Assembly (NCBI GenBank): GCA_902803265.1
Contig: CADCPD010000034.1
Span: 1-11,416 of the forward strand
DNA from: an uncultured bacterium
Lineage (GTDB): Bacteria > Cyanobacteriota > Vampirovibrionia > Gastranaerophilales > Gastranaerophilaceae
Length of the DNA stretch: 11,416 nucleotides
Direction of reading: 5' to 3'
This document shows, piece by piece, positions 1-7,157 of the stretch. The notes under the pieces were generated by a model. It did not search any database. It was not told the origin of the DNA and worked only from the letters and a program-made list of their open reading frames with translations. Each line of letters begins with the position of its first letter. Positions within the stretch are counted from its first letter, which is position 1. Position numbers and translations under genes: made by a program.

Positions 1-334
1 GAGCTTTTGCTTTTTCTGCATCTGTGAAGAAACCTGTTGATTCAACAACAACTTCAACACCTAAATCTTTCCAAGGTAATTGTGCAGGATCTTTTTCTGC
101 GAAGAATTTAATTTTTTTACCGTTTACGATGATACCTTCTTCATAAGCTGAAACTTCACCGTCAAATTTACCCATTACTGAGTCATATTTGAATATTCTT
201 GCAGCATCTTCAGGTTTTAAACCAGGGTCATTGATTGCTACATAATTAATTTTATCAAAGATACCTTCTCTGATAGCTGCTCTTAATGTGTTACGGCCGA
301 TTCTACCAAAGCCGTTAATTGCTACGTTTACCAT
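1..334 (-). CDS. gap: Glyceraldehyde-3-phosphate dehydrogenase, N-terminal part (runs off left edge)
   Basis: This gene encodes the cytosolic glycolytic/gluconeogenic enzyme that oxidatively phosphorylates glyceraldehyde-3-phosphate to 1,3-bisphosphoglycerate. Only the first 111 codons are present. Visible features are the N-terminal Rossmann motif VNVAINGFGRIGR (residues 2-14), the cofactor-binding AIND segment (about 33-36), KYDSVMGKF (about 50-58), and VVVESTGFF (about 95-103). All are typical of the type I GAPDH NAD(P)-binding domain. The catalytic cysteine lies beyond the edge. The start at 334 is supported by an AGGAG ribosome-binding site (complement of 341-345), 6 nt upstream, and by the family's usual N terminus. 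The gene has its own promoter, separated from aroE by a terminator, so it is probably transcribed independently. Cofactor preference (NAD or NADP) cannot be decided from this part. Confidence 0.97.
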   Translation of the reverse strand, partial: MVNVAINGFGRIGRNTLRAAIREGIFDKINYVAINDPGLKPEDAARIFKYDSVMGKFDGEVSAYEEGIIVNGKKIKFFAEKDPAQLPWKDLGVEVVVESTGFFTDAEKAKA

Positions 335-353
335 AAATTTCTCCTTCTCTAAA

Positions 354-401
354 TGTACGTTGTACGTTTTATTTATACTACAAACATTTTTTATGTACAA
401 C
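354..401. repeat. Possible operator: inverted GTTGTAC pair and tandem TGTACGT in the gap promoter
   Basis: The plus strand carries GTTGTAC at 359-365 and its exact reverse complement GTACAAC at 395-401, one arm over the predicted transcription start and the other covering the -35 box. In addition, TGTACGT is repeated head to tail at 354-360 and 361-367. The arrangement flanks the -10 box and could bind a dimeric regulator. This is inference from position only; short repeats arise easily in such AT-rich DNA. Confidence 0.3.
372..400 (-). promoter_or_regulatory. Sigma70-type promoter of gap
   Basis: On the minus strand, TTGTAC (complement of 395-400) is followed after exactly 17 nt by TATAAA (complement of 372-377). 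Both hexamers are close to the TTGACA/TATAAT consensus. Transcription would start near 365, giving a leader of about 30 nt with the AGGAG site. The promoter lies between the aroE terminator and the gap start, which is where it would be expected. Confidence 0.7.
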
Positions 402-421
402 TTTTATTTTTATCTTTTATA

Positions 422-451
422 AAAAAAAATCGCAGTAATGCGATTTTTTTT
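422..451 (-). terminator. Rho-independent terminator of the lptC-aroE cluster
   Basis: A perfect 13-bp stem (422-434 paired with 439-451) closes a 4-nt loop. Its core is TCGCA-GTAA-TGCGA, flanked by a run of A on one side and T on the other. Read on the minus strand it ends in a run of T directly after the GC-containing core, as expected of an intrinsic terminator. The stem overlaps the last two bases of the aroE TAA stop (450-452). The symmetric A and T tracts mean it could also work in the other direction. Confidence 0.88.
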
Positions 452-1292
452 ATAAAGCTTGTAATGCTGCTATTTTCATATCTTTTACATCAGGGTATTT
501 ACCTGTCCAAATTTCCAAAGCTTTTGCTCCTTGATAGATGAGCATGTCTAGTCCGTTTACTGTTCTTAATCCAAGTTTCTCAGATTCTTCCAGTAATTTT
601 GTTTTTATAGGATTGTATATAACATCATATACAAGAGAATCTTTTTTCATTGTCGATAGTATTTCTGTAGAAACTGGCATTTCATTCATAGCCTTGCTTC
701 TCATTCCTATTGGTGTGGTATTTATTAAAATATCTGTATCAGAAAGAGTTTCTAATACTTGAATTTGGTATACATTTATTTTTATTTGAGGAAATTTCTC
801 TCTAAAATATTTTATTGTTTCAGACGAATTTATTATATTTCTTGTGTAATAATCAATTTGTTTTACACCTAGTTCTGATATTCCAATAGTTACTGCTCTT
901 GCAGCTCCGCCTGTACCCAAAATTGAGGCAGTTTTCCCTTTAAGTGAAAAATCTGAGGGTATTGCTTTCTGAAAACCTGTTACATCTGTATTGTACCCAT
1001 GAAAAGATTTATCTTTTTCATCAATTTTTATTGTATTTGCGCAACCCGCGATATCAGCGTATTTATCAACTGAATCTAAAAATAATGCAATAGGCACTTT
1101 TAATGGGATTGTTACGTTAAATCCGTTATAATTATTTGTTTTTAAATATTTTATTCTGTTGATTAAATCTTCGGGAGGTGTTTCTAATATTTCATAGCTT
1201 CCATCTAAATTAAGACTCTTTAGCCCTGCCTGTTGTATTACACCTGATATTGAATGTGATAACGGGTATCCTATCAAACCTAATTTATACAT
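450..1292 (-). CDS. aroE: Shikimate dehydrogenase (NADP+)
   Basis: This cytosolic enzyme reduces 3-dehydroshikimate to shikimate with NADPH in the pathway to chorismate and aromatic amino acids. The 280-residue length is normal for the family. The substrate-binding motif GYPLSHSIS is at residues 8-16, and NVTIPLK (59-65) ends in the catalytic lysine K65. NTD (101-103) supplies the catalytic aspartate D103. The glycine-rich dinucleotide loop GTGGAARA is at 126-133, and YTRN (149-152) offers R151 where the NADP phosphate is usually contacted. NTTPIGM (191-197) and NGLDMLIYQG (246-255) complete the set. All key residues are present, so it should be active. The start overlaps the end of topA by 8 nt, which suggests translational coupling. 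A purine-rich AAGAAGAAG stretch precedes the ATG. It is the last gene of the leftward cluster. Confidence 0.96.
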   Translation of the reverse strand: MYKLGLIGYPLSHSISGVIQQAGLKSLNLDGSYEILETPPEDLINRIKYLKTNNYNGFNVTIPLKVPIALFLDSVDKYADIAGCANTIKIDEKDKSFHGYNTDVTGFQKAIPSDFSLKGKTASILGTGGAARAVTIGISELGVKQIDYYTRNIINSSETIKYFREKFPQIKINVYQIQVLETLSDTDILINTTPIGMRSKAMNEMPVSTEILSTMKKDSLVYDVIYNPIKTKLLEESEKLGLRTVNGLDMLIYQGAKALEIWTGKYPDVKDMKIAALQAL

Positions 1293-3597
1293 TTTCTTCT
1301 TCTTTTACCTCTCTTTTATATCCGCAAGTTTTATTTGAACATTCGATTGTAGTTCCTTTTTTCAATACTTTTTTTACTAAAAGTGACTTACATTCAGGAC
1401 ATTCTTCTCCTGTTGGTTCATTCCATAATACAAAATCGCAATCCGGATATTTATTACAACCATAAAATAATTTGCCGTATTTTGATTTGCGTTGAACTAT
1501 TTCTCCGTCACATTTCGGACATTTAACACCTGTTGTTTTTACGATTCGTTTTCTGTTTTTACATTCAGAATTAGTACATTCCATATATTTACCGTATGGA
1601 CCTACTTTAAATATCATATCCGAACCGCATTTTTCACATTTTTCTTCGCAAACTTCCGGTTCTGCTGCTGTCTCTTCTTTTGTAGTTTTTAAAGGCATCA
1701 TTGTCTTACATTCCGGATATCCCGAACAACCCAAAAATTGAGAACCGAATCTGCTTGTTCTTACTACCATTTTCTTTCCGCAGTTTGGACAAACAACATC
1801 CGTTTCTATACTGATTTGCTCCATATTTTTTTCTGCATTATGAACTGTTTCTACAAAATCAGTGTAAAATTCTTTTAGAACATTGTTCCAAATCAATTTA
1901 TTTTCCGCAATTTCATCAAGTTTATTTTCAAGACCTGCCGTAAACTGATAATCCATTTCTTTTACAAAATGTTTTACAAGCTGTCTTGAAATTGTTCTTC
2001 CTAAAACTGTAGGAACTAAAGCTTTATCAACCTTTTCAACATATCCCTTTGTCTGAATTTTAGTAATAATCGGTGCATACGTAGAAGGTCTTCCTATGCC
2101 GTATTCTTCCAGAGATTTTACCAAACTTGCTTCTGAAAATCTTGGAGGAGGCTGTGTAAAGTGTTGTTTTGGATTTACTTCTTTACAGCTTAATACATCA
2201 TCTTTTTCTAAATTAGGAATAGATTTTGAAACTTCTTCATCATCTTCACTGTATAGTTTTAAAAATCCGTCAAAGACAATATGACTGGTTGAAGCTTTTA
2301 ATCCGTAATCTGCTGCATTTATAGTTATAGACGTATTTGAAACAGTTGCATTTTGCATTTGTGATGCCATAAATCTGTTCCAAATAAGCTTATATAATCT
2401 GTATTGTTCTGATGACAAATATTGTTTTATTGAATCAGGTGTTCTTTCCGGATATGAAGGTCTTATTGCTTCGTGAGCATCCTGAACATTTTTTTTACCG
2501 GCTTTTACATAATTATTAGGTGTTTTTGGATAATACTGTTCACCATAATTATTAACAATAAAATTTCTTGAAGCTTCAACCGCATCATCGGAAATTCTTA
2601 CACTATCTGTTCTCATGTAGGTAATTAAACCGACTGCGCCGTCTGAACCTAATTCAATACCTTCATAAAGGTTTTGAGCTATTTGCATTGTTTTTGCAAC
2701 ACCGTAACCTAATTTTGAAGAAGCCTCTCTCTGCAACGTTGATGTTATAAACGGAGGTGAAGGTTTTCTTTGTGTTTCTCTGGTTGTTATTTTTGAAACC
2801 TTGTATTCAGTCTTTTTGTCTTTTAAAATTTCAACAATTTTATTTGCTTCTTCTTCATTTTTAATTTCAATTTTTTTATCTTTATAAGTGCTTAATTCAG
2901 CTTCAAAATGACCTTTTTCTTTTGCCAGTTGAGTGGATATCGTCCAATATTCTACTGGTTTGAATGCGTCTATTTCGTCTTCTCTTTCGCAAATCATTCT
3001 TAAAGCAACAGACTGCACTCTGCCTGCAGAAAGATGATTGTTACGAAGTTTTTTCCATAAAACAGGACTTATTTTATAACCAACAAGTCTGTCAAGAATT
3101 TGTCTTGTTTGTTGAGCTTTTACTCTGTCCATATCAATATCTCTTGAGTGCTCAACAGCATATTTTACAGCTTTAGGCGTAATTTCATTAAATTCTATTC
3201 TGTATATTTTATCATCATTCACATTAAGAACTTGTCTTACATGCCAAGCTATTGCTTCTCCCTCACGGTCAGGATCGGAAGCCAGAAAAACTTTTTCACT
3301 TTTTTGAGCAAGTTCGTTTAATTTATCTACAACCTTTTTCTTTTCAGGAATTATCACATAATCAGGTTCAAAATTGTGCTGAACATCAAACCCAAGTACA
3401 TTTTTTCTAAAATCTCTTATATGCCCGTAACTTGCTTCTATATGGTAATTATCACCTAATATTTTTTTTATGGTTTTGGATTTTGCAGGTGATTCGACTA
3501 TTACAAGTACTGATTCTTTCTTTTTAGACTTTGTCTTCTTTTCTTCTTTAGATATATTGTCTGTTTCTTTTTCTTTTTTTACTGCTGTTCTTGCCAT
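1285..3597 (-). CDS. topA: DNA topoisomerase I (type IA)
   Basis: This enzyme relaxes negatively supercoiled DNA by transient single-strand cleavage. Of its 770 residues, the first 28 or so are a Lys/Glu-rich extension. The TOPRIM domain follows, with VIVESPAKSKTI (32-43, catalytic E35) and SDPDREGEAIAWH (107-119, metal-binding D108, D110 and E112). The active-site tyrosine is Y327 in GLITYMRTDS. QTRQILDRLVGYKISP (163-178) and LSAGRVQSVALR (189-200) are further family signatures. The C terminus carries four four-cysteine zinc ribbons: C603/C606/C624/C630, C654/C657/C674/C679, C693/C696/C714/C720 and C733/C736/C753/C758. An AGGAAA ribosome-binding site lies in the 6-nt gap after dprA and just into it. 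The 3' end overlaps the aroE start. The dprA-topA pairing is common in many bacteria. Confidence 0.97.
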   Translation of the reverse strand: MARTAVKKEKETDNISKEEKKTKSKKKESVLVIVESPAKSKTIKKILGDNYHIEASYGHIRDFRKNVLGFDVQHNFEPDYVIIPEKKKVVDKLNELAQKSEKVFLASDPDREGEAIAWHVRQVLNVNDDKIYRIEFNEITPKAVKYAVEHSRDIDMDRVKAQQTRQILDRLVGYKISPVLWKKLRNNHLSAGRVQSVALRMICEREDEIDAFKPVEYWTISTQLAKEKGHFEAELSTYKDKKIEIKNEEEANKIVEILKDKKTEYKVSKITTRETQRKPSPPFITSTLQREASSKLGYGVAKTMQIAQNLYEGIELGSDGAVGLITYMRTDSVRISDDAVEASRNFIVNNYGEQYYPKTPNNYVKAGKKNVQDAHEAIRPSYPERTPDSIKQYLSSEQYRLYKLIWNRFMASQMQNATVSNTSITINAADYGLKASTSHIVFDGFLKLYSEDDEEVSKSIPNLEKDDVLSCKEVNPKQHFTQPPPRFSEASLVKSLEEYGIGRPSTYAPIITKIQTKGYVEKVDKALVPTVLGRTISRQLVKHFVKEMDYQFTAGLENKLDEIAENKLIWNNVLKEFYTDFVETVHNAEKNMEQISIETDVVCPNCGKKMVVRTSRFGSQFLGCSGYPECKTMMPLKTTKEETAAEPEVCEEKCEKCGSDMIFKVGPYGKYMECTNSECKNRKRIVKTTGVKCPKCDGEIVQRKSKYGKLFYGCNKYPDCDFVLWNEPTGEECPECKSLLVKKVLKKGTTIECSNKTCGYKREVKEEENV

Positions 3598-3603
3598 ATT
3601 TTC

Positions 3604-4695
3604 CTAACAGATTGAGTATCTGTCTCCCTCAACTTGATTTATTATGCCTTTTAACTCTAACATTGTCAAGAATGTTAATAGTTCATCTGTATTTATCTTT
3701 GTTCTATTTTGTATAATATCAAAAGCAAGAGGTTCAATTTTTATTAAATTTACAATTGACTGTTCTTCATCACTCAAATATTTATATTTTTCATCTGATT
3801 GAACTTCTTTAACTTTCACTTCCCAGTTTAATGCTTCCAACACATCATCAGATTCTGTTATCATTGTTGCTCCGCATTTTAAAAGTTTATATATTCCTTC
3901 TGTATTAGGATTAGTAATACTTCCAGGAATACACATTAATTCTCTGCCTTGTTCCAGCGTTAAATTTGCACTTATCAAAGCCCCGCTTTTCATTGCAGCT
4001 TCTACAACAATTGTTCCGTATGAAAGACCTGTCACTATTCTGTTTCTCTGTGGAAATCTGAAGGACAAAGGTTTGAATGTGGGATAATATTCTGTAAATA
4101 TTACACCATGACCATTTTCTATTTGTTTGTATAATTCTTTATTTTGTGTCGGATATATGTAATCAAAACCGCTTGCTATGACACCTATTGTTTTTAAATT
4201 ATTTTCAATAGCAAGTTTATGTGCACAGGTATCAATTCCTAAAGCAAGACCTGATACAATGCAAATATCCGTATTGTTTAAACCGTCTATAATTTTCTTT
4301 AAAGATTGTTTTCCGTTTGTACTTGCTTTTCTTGACCCGACAACGGCAACTGTTTTTTCAAAATTACAAATTGATAAATCACCTTTATAGTATAAAACAA
4401 AAGGTGGATTAGATATTTCTTTTAATAGTTTCGGATAATTACTATCCTCTATTGTAAGGTATTTTATCCCACTTTGTTCAATCTTCTTATAACAATCATC
4501 CGGATTAATCTTATCTCTTAAACTCAAGAAATTTTCTGCAACTTTTACTGACAAACCATCAATGTTTTTTAAATCATTCAAGTTGCAATTAAATGCTTTT
4601 TCGATATCATTATTGTAGTATTTGTATAGCTTTTCAACAGTTTTGCTGCCGATTCCCTCTATTGATGAAAATGCTAGCCAATACTTATTTTTCAT
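3604..4695 (-). CDS. dprA: DNA processing protein DprA (Smf family)
   Basis: DprA binds incoming single-stranded DNA and loads RecA during natural transformation; it is also widespread in bacteria not known to be competent. The 363-residue protein has a helix-hairpin-helix-like N terminus (about 1-60, including SIEGIGSKTVEKLY). A Rossmann-like core runs from about 80 to 290, with VAVVGSRKAS (116-125), VSGLALGIDTCAH (147-159), SGFDYIYP (175-182), FPQRNRIVTGLS (214-225) and EAAMKSGALISA (232-243). A small winged-helix-like domain ends the protein (about 310-363). All core motifs are intact. The start overlaps the end of the TPR gene by 11 nt, with a weak GAGG 9 nt before the ATG, so translational coupling is likely. 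Only 6 nt separate it from topA. Confidence 0.95.
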   Translation of the reverse strand: MKNKYWLAFSSIEGIGSKTVEKLYKYYNNDIEKAFNCNLNDLKNIDGLSVKVAENFLSLRDKINPDDCYKKIEQSGIKYLTIEDSNYPKLLKEISNPPFVLYYKGDLSICNFEKTVAVVGSRKASTNGKQSLKKIIDGLNNTDICIVSGLALGIDTCAHKLAIENNLKTIGVIASGFDYIYPTQNKELYKQIENGHGVIFTEYYPTFKPLSFRFPQRNRIVTGLSYGTIVVEAAMKSGALISANLTLEQGRELMCIPGSITNPNTEGIYKLLKCGATMITESDDVLEALNWEVKVKEVQSDEKYKYLSDEEQSIVNLIKIEPLAFDIIQNRTKINTDELLTFLTMLELKGIINQVEGDRYSIC

Positions 4696-5482
4696 TAATC
4701 ATTGCCTCAACTTTTGCTATGATTTTTTTTGTGTTATCTATTTCTTCTTGAGGTATATCGTGCTCTATGTATTCGTTAAAGTATTCCAGCGCATCTTCGT
4801 AATCTTTTCTTGCTAAGAATAGTATTCCTAATTTTTTATATGCAGGATGAAATTTGTCATTTATTGTTAGTGTTTTTAAATAGTTTGATATTGCTTTATC
4901 TATTTCGTCATTTGCTTCGTAGGATTGTCCAAGATAATAATATATTAGGGAGTTATTAGGTTTGTACTCGACTACACTTTCAAAATTAGCTATCGCGGAT
5001 GACCAATCTCCCATATCAAAGTATACTTTTGCTAAATCATAATACGCATCATAATTTTCAGGTTGTAATTCAAGAACTTTATCAAGCTCGTCTATTGCTA
5101 AATCAAGTCTTGAATCTTCCATATATACTCTTGCTAAATAGTGAGAAATTACTGCATCATTTGGCAAGTAGCTTTCTCCTGTTGATAGAATATCTATCGC
5201 AAGCTCTAACTCTTGTCTTTTGTAGTATAAATCCGCTAAATTTATGTATGTTTGGGCAAATGTCGGATTGATTTTTAGAGAATTTACAAAATTTTCTTCT
5301 GCTTCTTCGTTTTTACCCAAATTTGCGTAAGCAACACCAATATTATTTAAAATTTCTGCTCTGTTTTCTTCATGTGTTTCAAGTAAATCTTTAAAAGCTT
5401 CTATTGCTTCTTCAAATTTACCTGATTTCATAAATTCAACTGCGGTTTTTACTTCTTCTGTCATTTCTGTGTTGTTAGACAT
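4685..5482 (-). CDS. Tetratricopeptide repeat (TPR) protein, unknown role
   Basis: The 265 residues are almost entirely TPR units, about seven in a regular 34-residue register (starting near 8, 42, 76, 110, 144, 178 and 212). Typical positions are seen in GKFEEAIEAF, GKNEEAEENF, LDLAIDELDKVLELQPEN, GDWSSAIANF and KDYEDALEYF. No signal peptide or membrane segment is visible, so the protein is probably a cytosolic scaffold with a superhelical peptide-binding surface. It begins 1 nt after the stop of the OstA-like gene, with a weak AAGGA about 12 nt upstream, and overlaps dprA. Its position between LPS-transport and DNA-processing genes does not define a function. The repeat assignment is secure; the partner protein is unknown. 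Confidence 0.88.
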   Translation of the reverse strand: MSNNTEMTEEVKTAVEFMKSGKFEEAIEAFKDLLETHEENRAEILNNIGVAYANLGKNEEAEENFVNSLKINPTFAQTYINLADLYYKRQELELAIDILSTGESYLPNDAVISHYLARVYMEDSRLDLAIDELDKVLELQPENYDAYYDLAKVYFDMGDWSSAIANFESVVEYKPNNSLIYYYLGQSYEANDEIDKAISNYLKTLTINDKFHPAYKKLGILFLARKDYEDALEYFNEYIEHDIPQEEIDNTKKIIAKVEAMINEK

Positions 5483-5483
5483 A

Positions 5484-6449
5484 TTATTTAAAATCCTTGT
5501 TTGTATTAATATCTCTCAATACTGTTCTAGTATTGCCTTCTGCGTAGAATGTTTGTGGTTTTAGTACCATTTTTATTTTATCGGCATATATTGTTTTCAT
5601 ATCTTCTGTTATGCTTGAACGACCGGTAAAATAAACTTCATTGAATTTTTTTGTTACTTTATCCGGATATACTGTCATTTTTGGACCGTTTGCATAATAA
5701 TTTTCGTACCATACCTGAACATTTCCGCTTCCTGAGAAAATGTTTGATTTTTTATCAAAATGTTGATAATTACCTTTTATTAATAAATCTGTTCCATCAT
5801 CATTTATCATATGTGACATTGTATGACCTTCTGATATCAATTGTTCTTTTTCCGCATCATAAATGAAGTGGTCTGCTTCTGCATTATGCTTTGCTTGTTT
5901 TAATTTTGCATTGCCATATAGGTCAATTCTTTTTAACTCGCCTGACTTATTTGTTCGAATAACAGCTTTATTTGAAAATGTATCTAAATCATTATATTTT
6001 ATTGAAACATTACCTGTTGCAGTCATCACATTTGTTTTAGTATCATATTCTTGTTCGTCTGATATTATTATGGCAATTGGGTCTTCTCCATCTAATACCG
6101 TAGATTGTGCATCCCCTATTGCTTTTACAACTTTTGATACTAGAGATAGTTTTAATATATTTGCTTTAACTTCTCTCTTTTTGTTTTCCTGCAATTCAAA
6201 TGCATATGGTTTATCATAGAATGTAACGGTATCAAGAGTTTTTCCGTTTTTAACTTCAACATCTGCTTTTTCTCCGACAACTTTTACATTGTCCAATGTT
6301 ACTTCTACATTTCCTTCAAATTTAATCTTTTGTTCTTCTTCATCATAACTTTGAGTATCAGAATCAATTACCAAATCCGAAGCTATAACCCCAAAAGTTA
6401 TAAGAAAAATCGCAATAATTGCTATTATTATTTTATTTTTCTTTTTCAT
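5484..6449 (-). CDS. OstA/LptA-family periplasmic protein with three related repeats
   Basis: Proteins of this family form the beta-jellyroll bridge that carries lipopolysaccharide across the periplasm. Residues 1-24 look like a signal peptide: a KKKNK start, a hydrophobic stretch at about 7-22, and possible cleavage after GVIA. Three similar segments follow: FEGNVEV (44-50) to about 85, ATGNVSI (144-150) to about 185, and GSGNVQV (240-246) to about 280. Each has a GNV strand, an intervening strand and an 'xxDxYF/LYG'-like strand. At 321 residues it is much longer than the roughly 185-residue enterobacterial LptA, so a longer bridge built from one chain is possible. It overlaps lptC by 4 nt (ATGA), with a strong AGGAG (complement of 6455-6459). 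Assignment to the family is firm; calling it the functional LptA is likely but inferred. Confidence 0.85.
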   Translation of the reverse strand: MKKKNKIIIAIIAIFLITFGVIASDLVIDSDTQSYDEEEQKIKFEGNVEVTLDNVKVVGEKADVEVKNGKTLDTVTFYDKPYAFELQENKKREVKANILKLSLVSKVVKAIGDAQSTVLDGEDPIAIIISDEQEYDTKTNVMTATGNVSIKYNDLDTFSNKAVIRTNKSGELKRIDLYGNAKLKQAKHNAEADHFIYDAEKEQLISEGHTMSHMINDDGTDLLIKGNYQHFDKKSNIFSGSGNVQVWYENYYANGPKMTVYPDKVTKKFNEVYFTGRSSITEDMKTIYADKIKMVLKPQTFYAEGNTRTVLRDINTNKDFK

Positions 6450-7045
6450 TTATTCTCCTTGTTTTTATGCTTTTTATCATAAACTTTGCTTTGAGTCTTT
6501 CCTATTAATTTAAAATGTGAGTAATCAGAATTTATAATAATCTTATTACCTGTTGAAATTAGCTCATTATTTCTGTTTATTATTACGTTACCTTCTCCGA
6601 TAACGTCTTTGTCTGAACCTTGCCAAACAAGTTTATCGCATTTTAATGTAGTATTGTCTTTTAGTGCGATAAATACATCTTGAGTAAGTGTAATTGTATT
6701 TGAAATTTCATTATATGAACCGGATTGCGCTTCATAGCTCATTGCAATGTCGTTATCTTTATAAAAATTGCCTATTGTTCTATTAAGTATAGCAACTTTA
6801 GAGCTACTGTCATAGGAACCTGTTTCTCCGTATATTTCCCAATATTTTATGCCTTCTCTGGTTTCTGTTAATATGATATCTTTAACTTCTAATTCCTGAC
6901 TATTTTCTTTGCCTGCTAAATCAGCTCTGTTTAAACCATGAGTAAGTATTGTAGCATGTAAAAATGCCCATGCTAGTATTCCTACCAGCAAGGCAGCTGC
7001 GACTATGTATGCCTTTGACGTTTTTGAAAAATTCCCCCAGTTCAT
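6446..7045 (-). CDS. lptC: LPS export protein LptC-like
   Basis: LptC is the inner-membrane-anchored component that receives lipopolysaccharide from LptB2FG and passes it to LptA. The 199-residue length is close to the usual 190. A single hydrophobic segment at about 12-32 (AYIVAAALLVGILAWAFL) anchors the protein, and the rest would be periplasmic. LEVKDIILTETREGIKYWEI (52-71) and the later SGSYNEISNTITL (108-120) and VIGEGNVII (148-156) resemble the beta-jellyroll strands of the LptC/OstA fold. It heads the leftward cluster and overlaps the OstA-like gene by 4 nt, so the two are probably translated together. No Shine-Dalgarno sequence is seen before its ATG; no alternative upstream start exists before an in-frame stop. 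Sequence conservation in LptC is low, so the call rests on fold-like pattern, topology and neighbour. Confidence 0.82.
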   Translation of the reverse strand: MNWGNFSKTSKAYIVAAALLVGILAWAFLHATILTHGLNRADLAGKENSQELEVKDIILTETREGIKYWEIYGETGSYDSSSKVAILNRTIGNFYKDNDIAMSYEAQSGSYNEISNTITLTQDVFIALKDNTTLKCDKLVWQGSDKDVIGEGNVIINRNNELISTGNKIIINSDYSHFKLIGKTQSKVYDKKHKNKENK

Positions 7046-7052
7046 AATTTTG

Positions 7053-7061
7053 ATTTTAACA
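7053..7061 (-). promoter_or_regulatory. Candidate extended -10 element for the lptC cluster
   Basis: On the minus strand TGTTAAAAT (complement of 7053-7061) fits an extended -10 (TGn plus TAAAAT, five of six with TATAAT). It would start transcription at about 7046, right at the lptC ATG. No good -35 box is visible. Another possible pair, TTAACA and TAAAAC with a 17-nt spacer farther upstream, is weaker at -10 but would leave a normal leader. Confidence 0.4.
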
Positions 7062-7107
7062 TAAATTATCTGTTTTAATTAAAATATTTTATTTTGTTAA
7101 GAACATA

Positions 7108-7136
7108 ATAACATGTTTTTGTATTTGTTTTATAAT
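7108..7136 (+). promoter_or_regulatory. Candidate dapA promoter
   Basis: A perfect -10 hexamer TATAAT lies at 7131-7136, with ATAACA (four of six with TTGACA) at 7108-7113, 17 nt upstream. The start would be near 7143, giving a leader of about 15 nt that contains the GGAGG at 7147-7151. An 8-bp palindrome AACATGTT (7110-7117) overlaps the -35 box and might be an operator half-site, but it is too short to be confident. Confidence 0.6.
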
Positions 7137-7157
7137 GATTTTATTTGGAGGATGATT

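Noticed and set aside
353..541. A short plus-strand open frame across the gap promoter and the aroE end
   Set aside because: It crosses the terminator hairpin, has low-complexity hydrophobic translation and no ribosome-binding site.
5863..6219. A 118-codon open frame on the plus strand opposite the OstA-like gene
   Set aside because: Antisense to a convincing exported-protein gene, with no family motif; a shadow frame.
7046..7157. Possible replication origin, because genes diverge from here and the DNA is very AT-rich
   Set aside because: No DnaA-box-like TTATCCACA or cluster of near matches is seen, and dnaA or dnaN are not adjacent. A divergent promoter region explains it.
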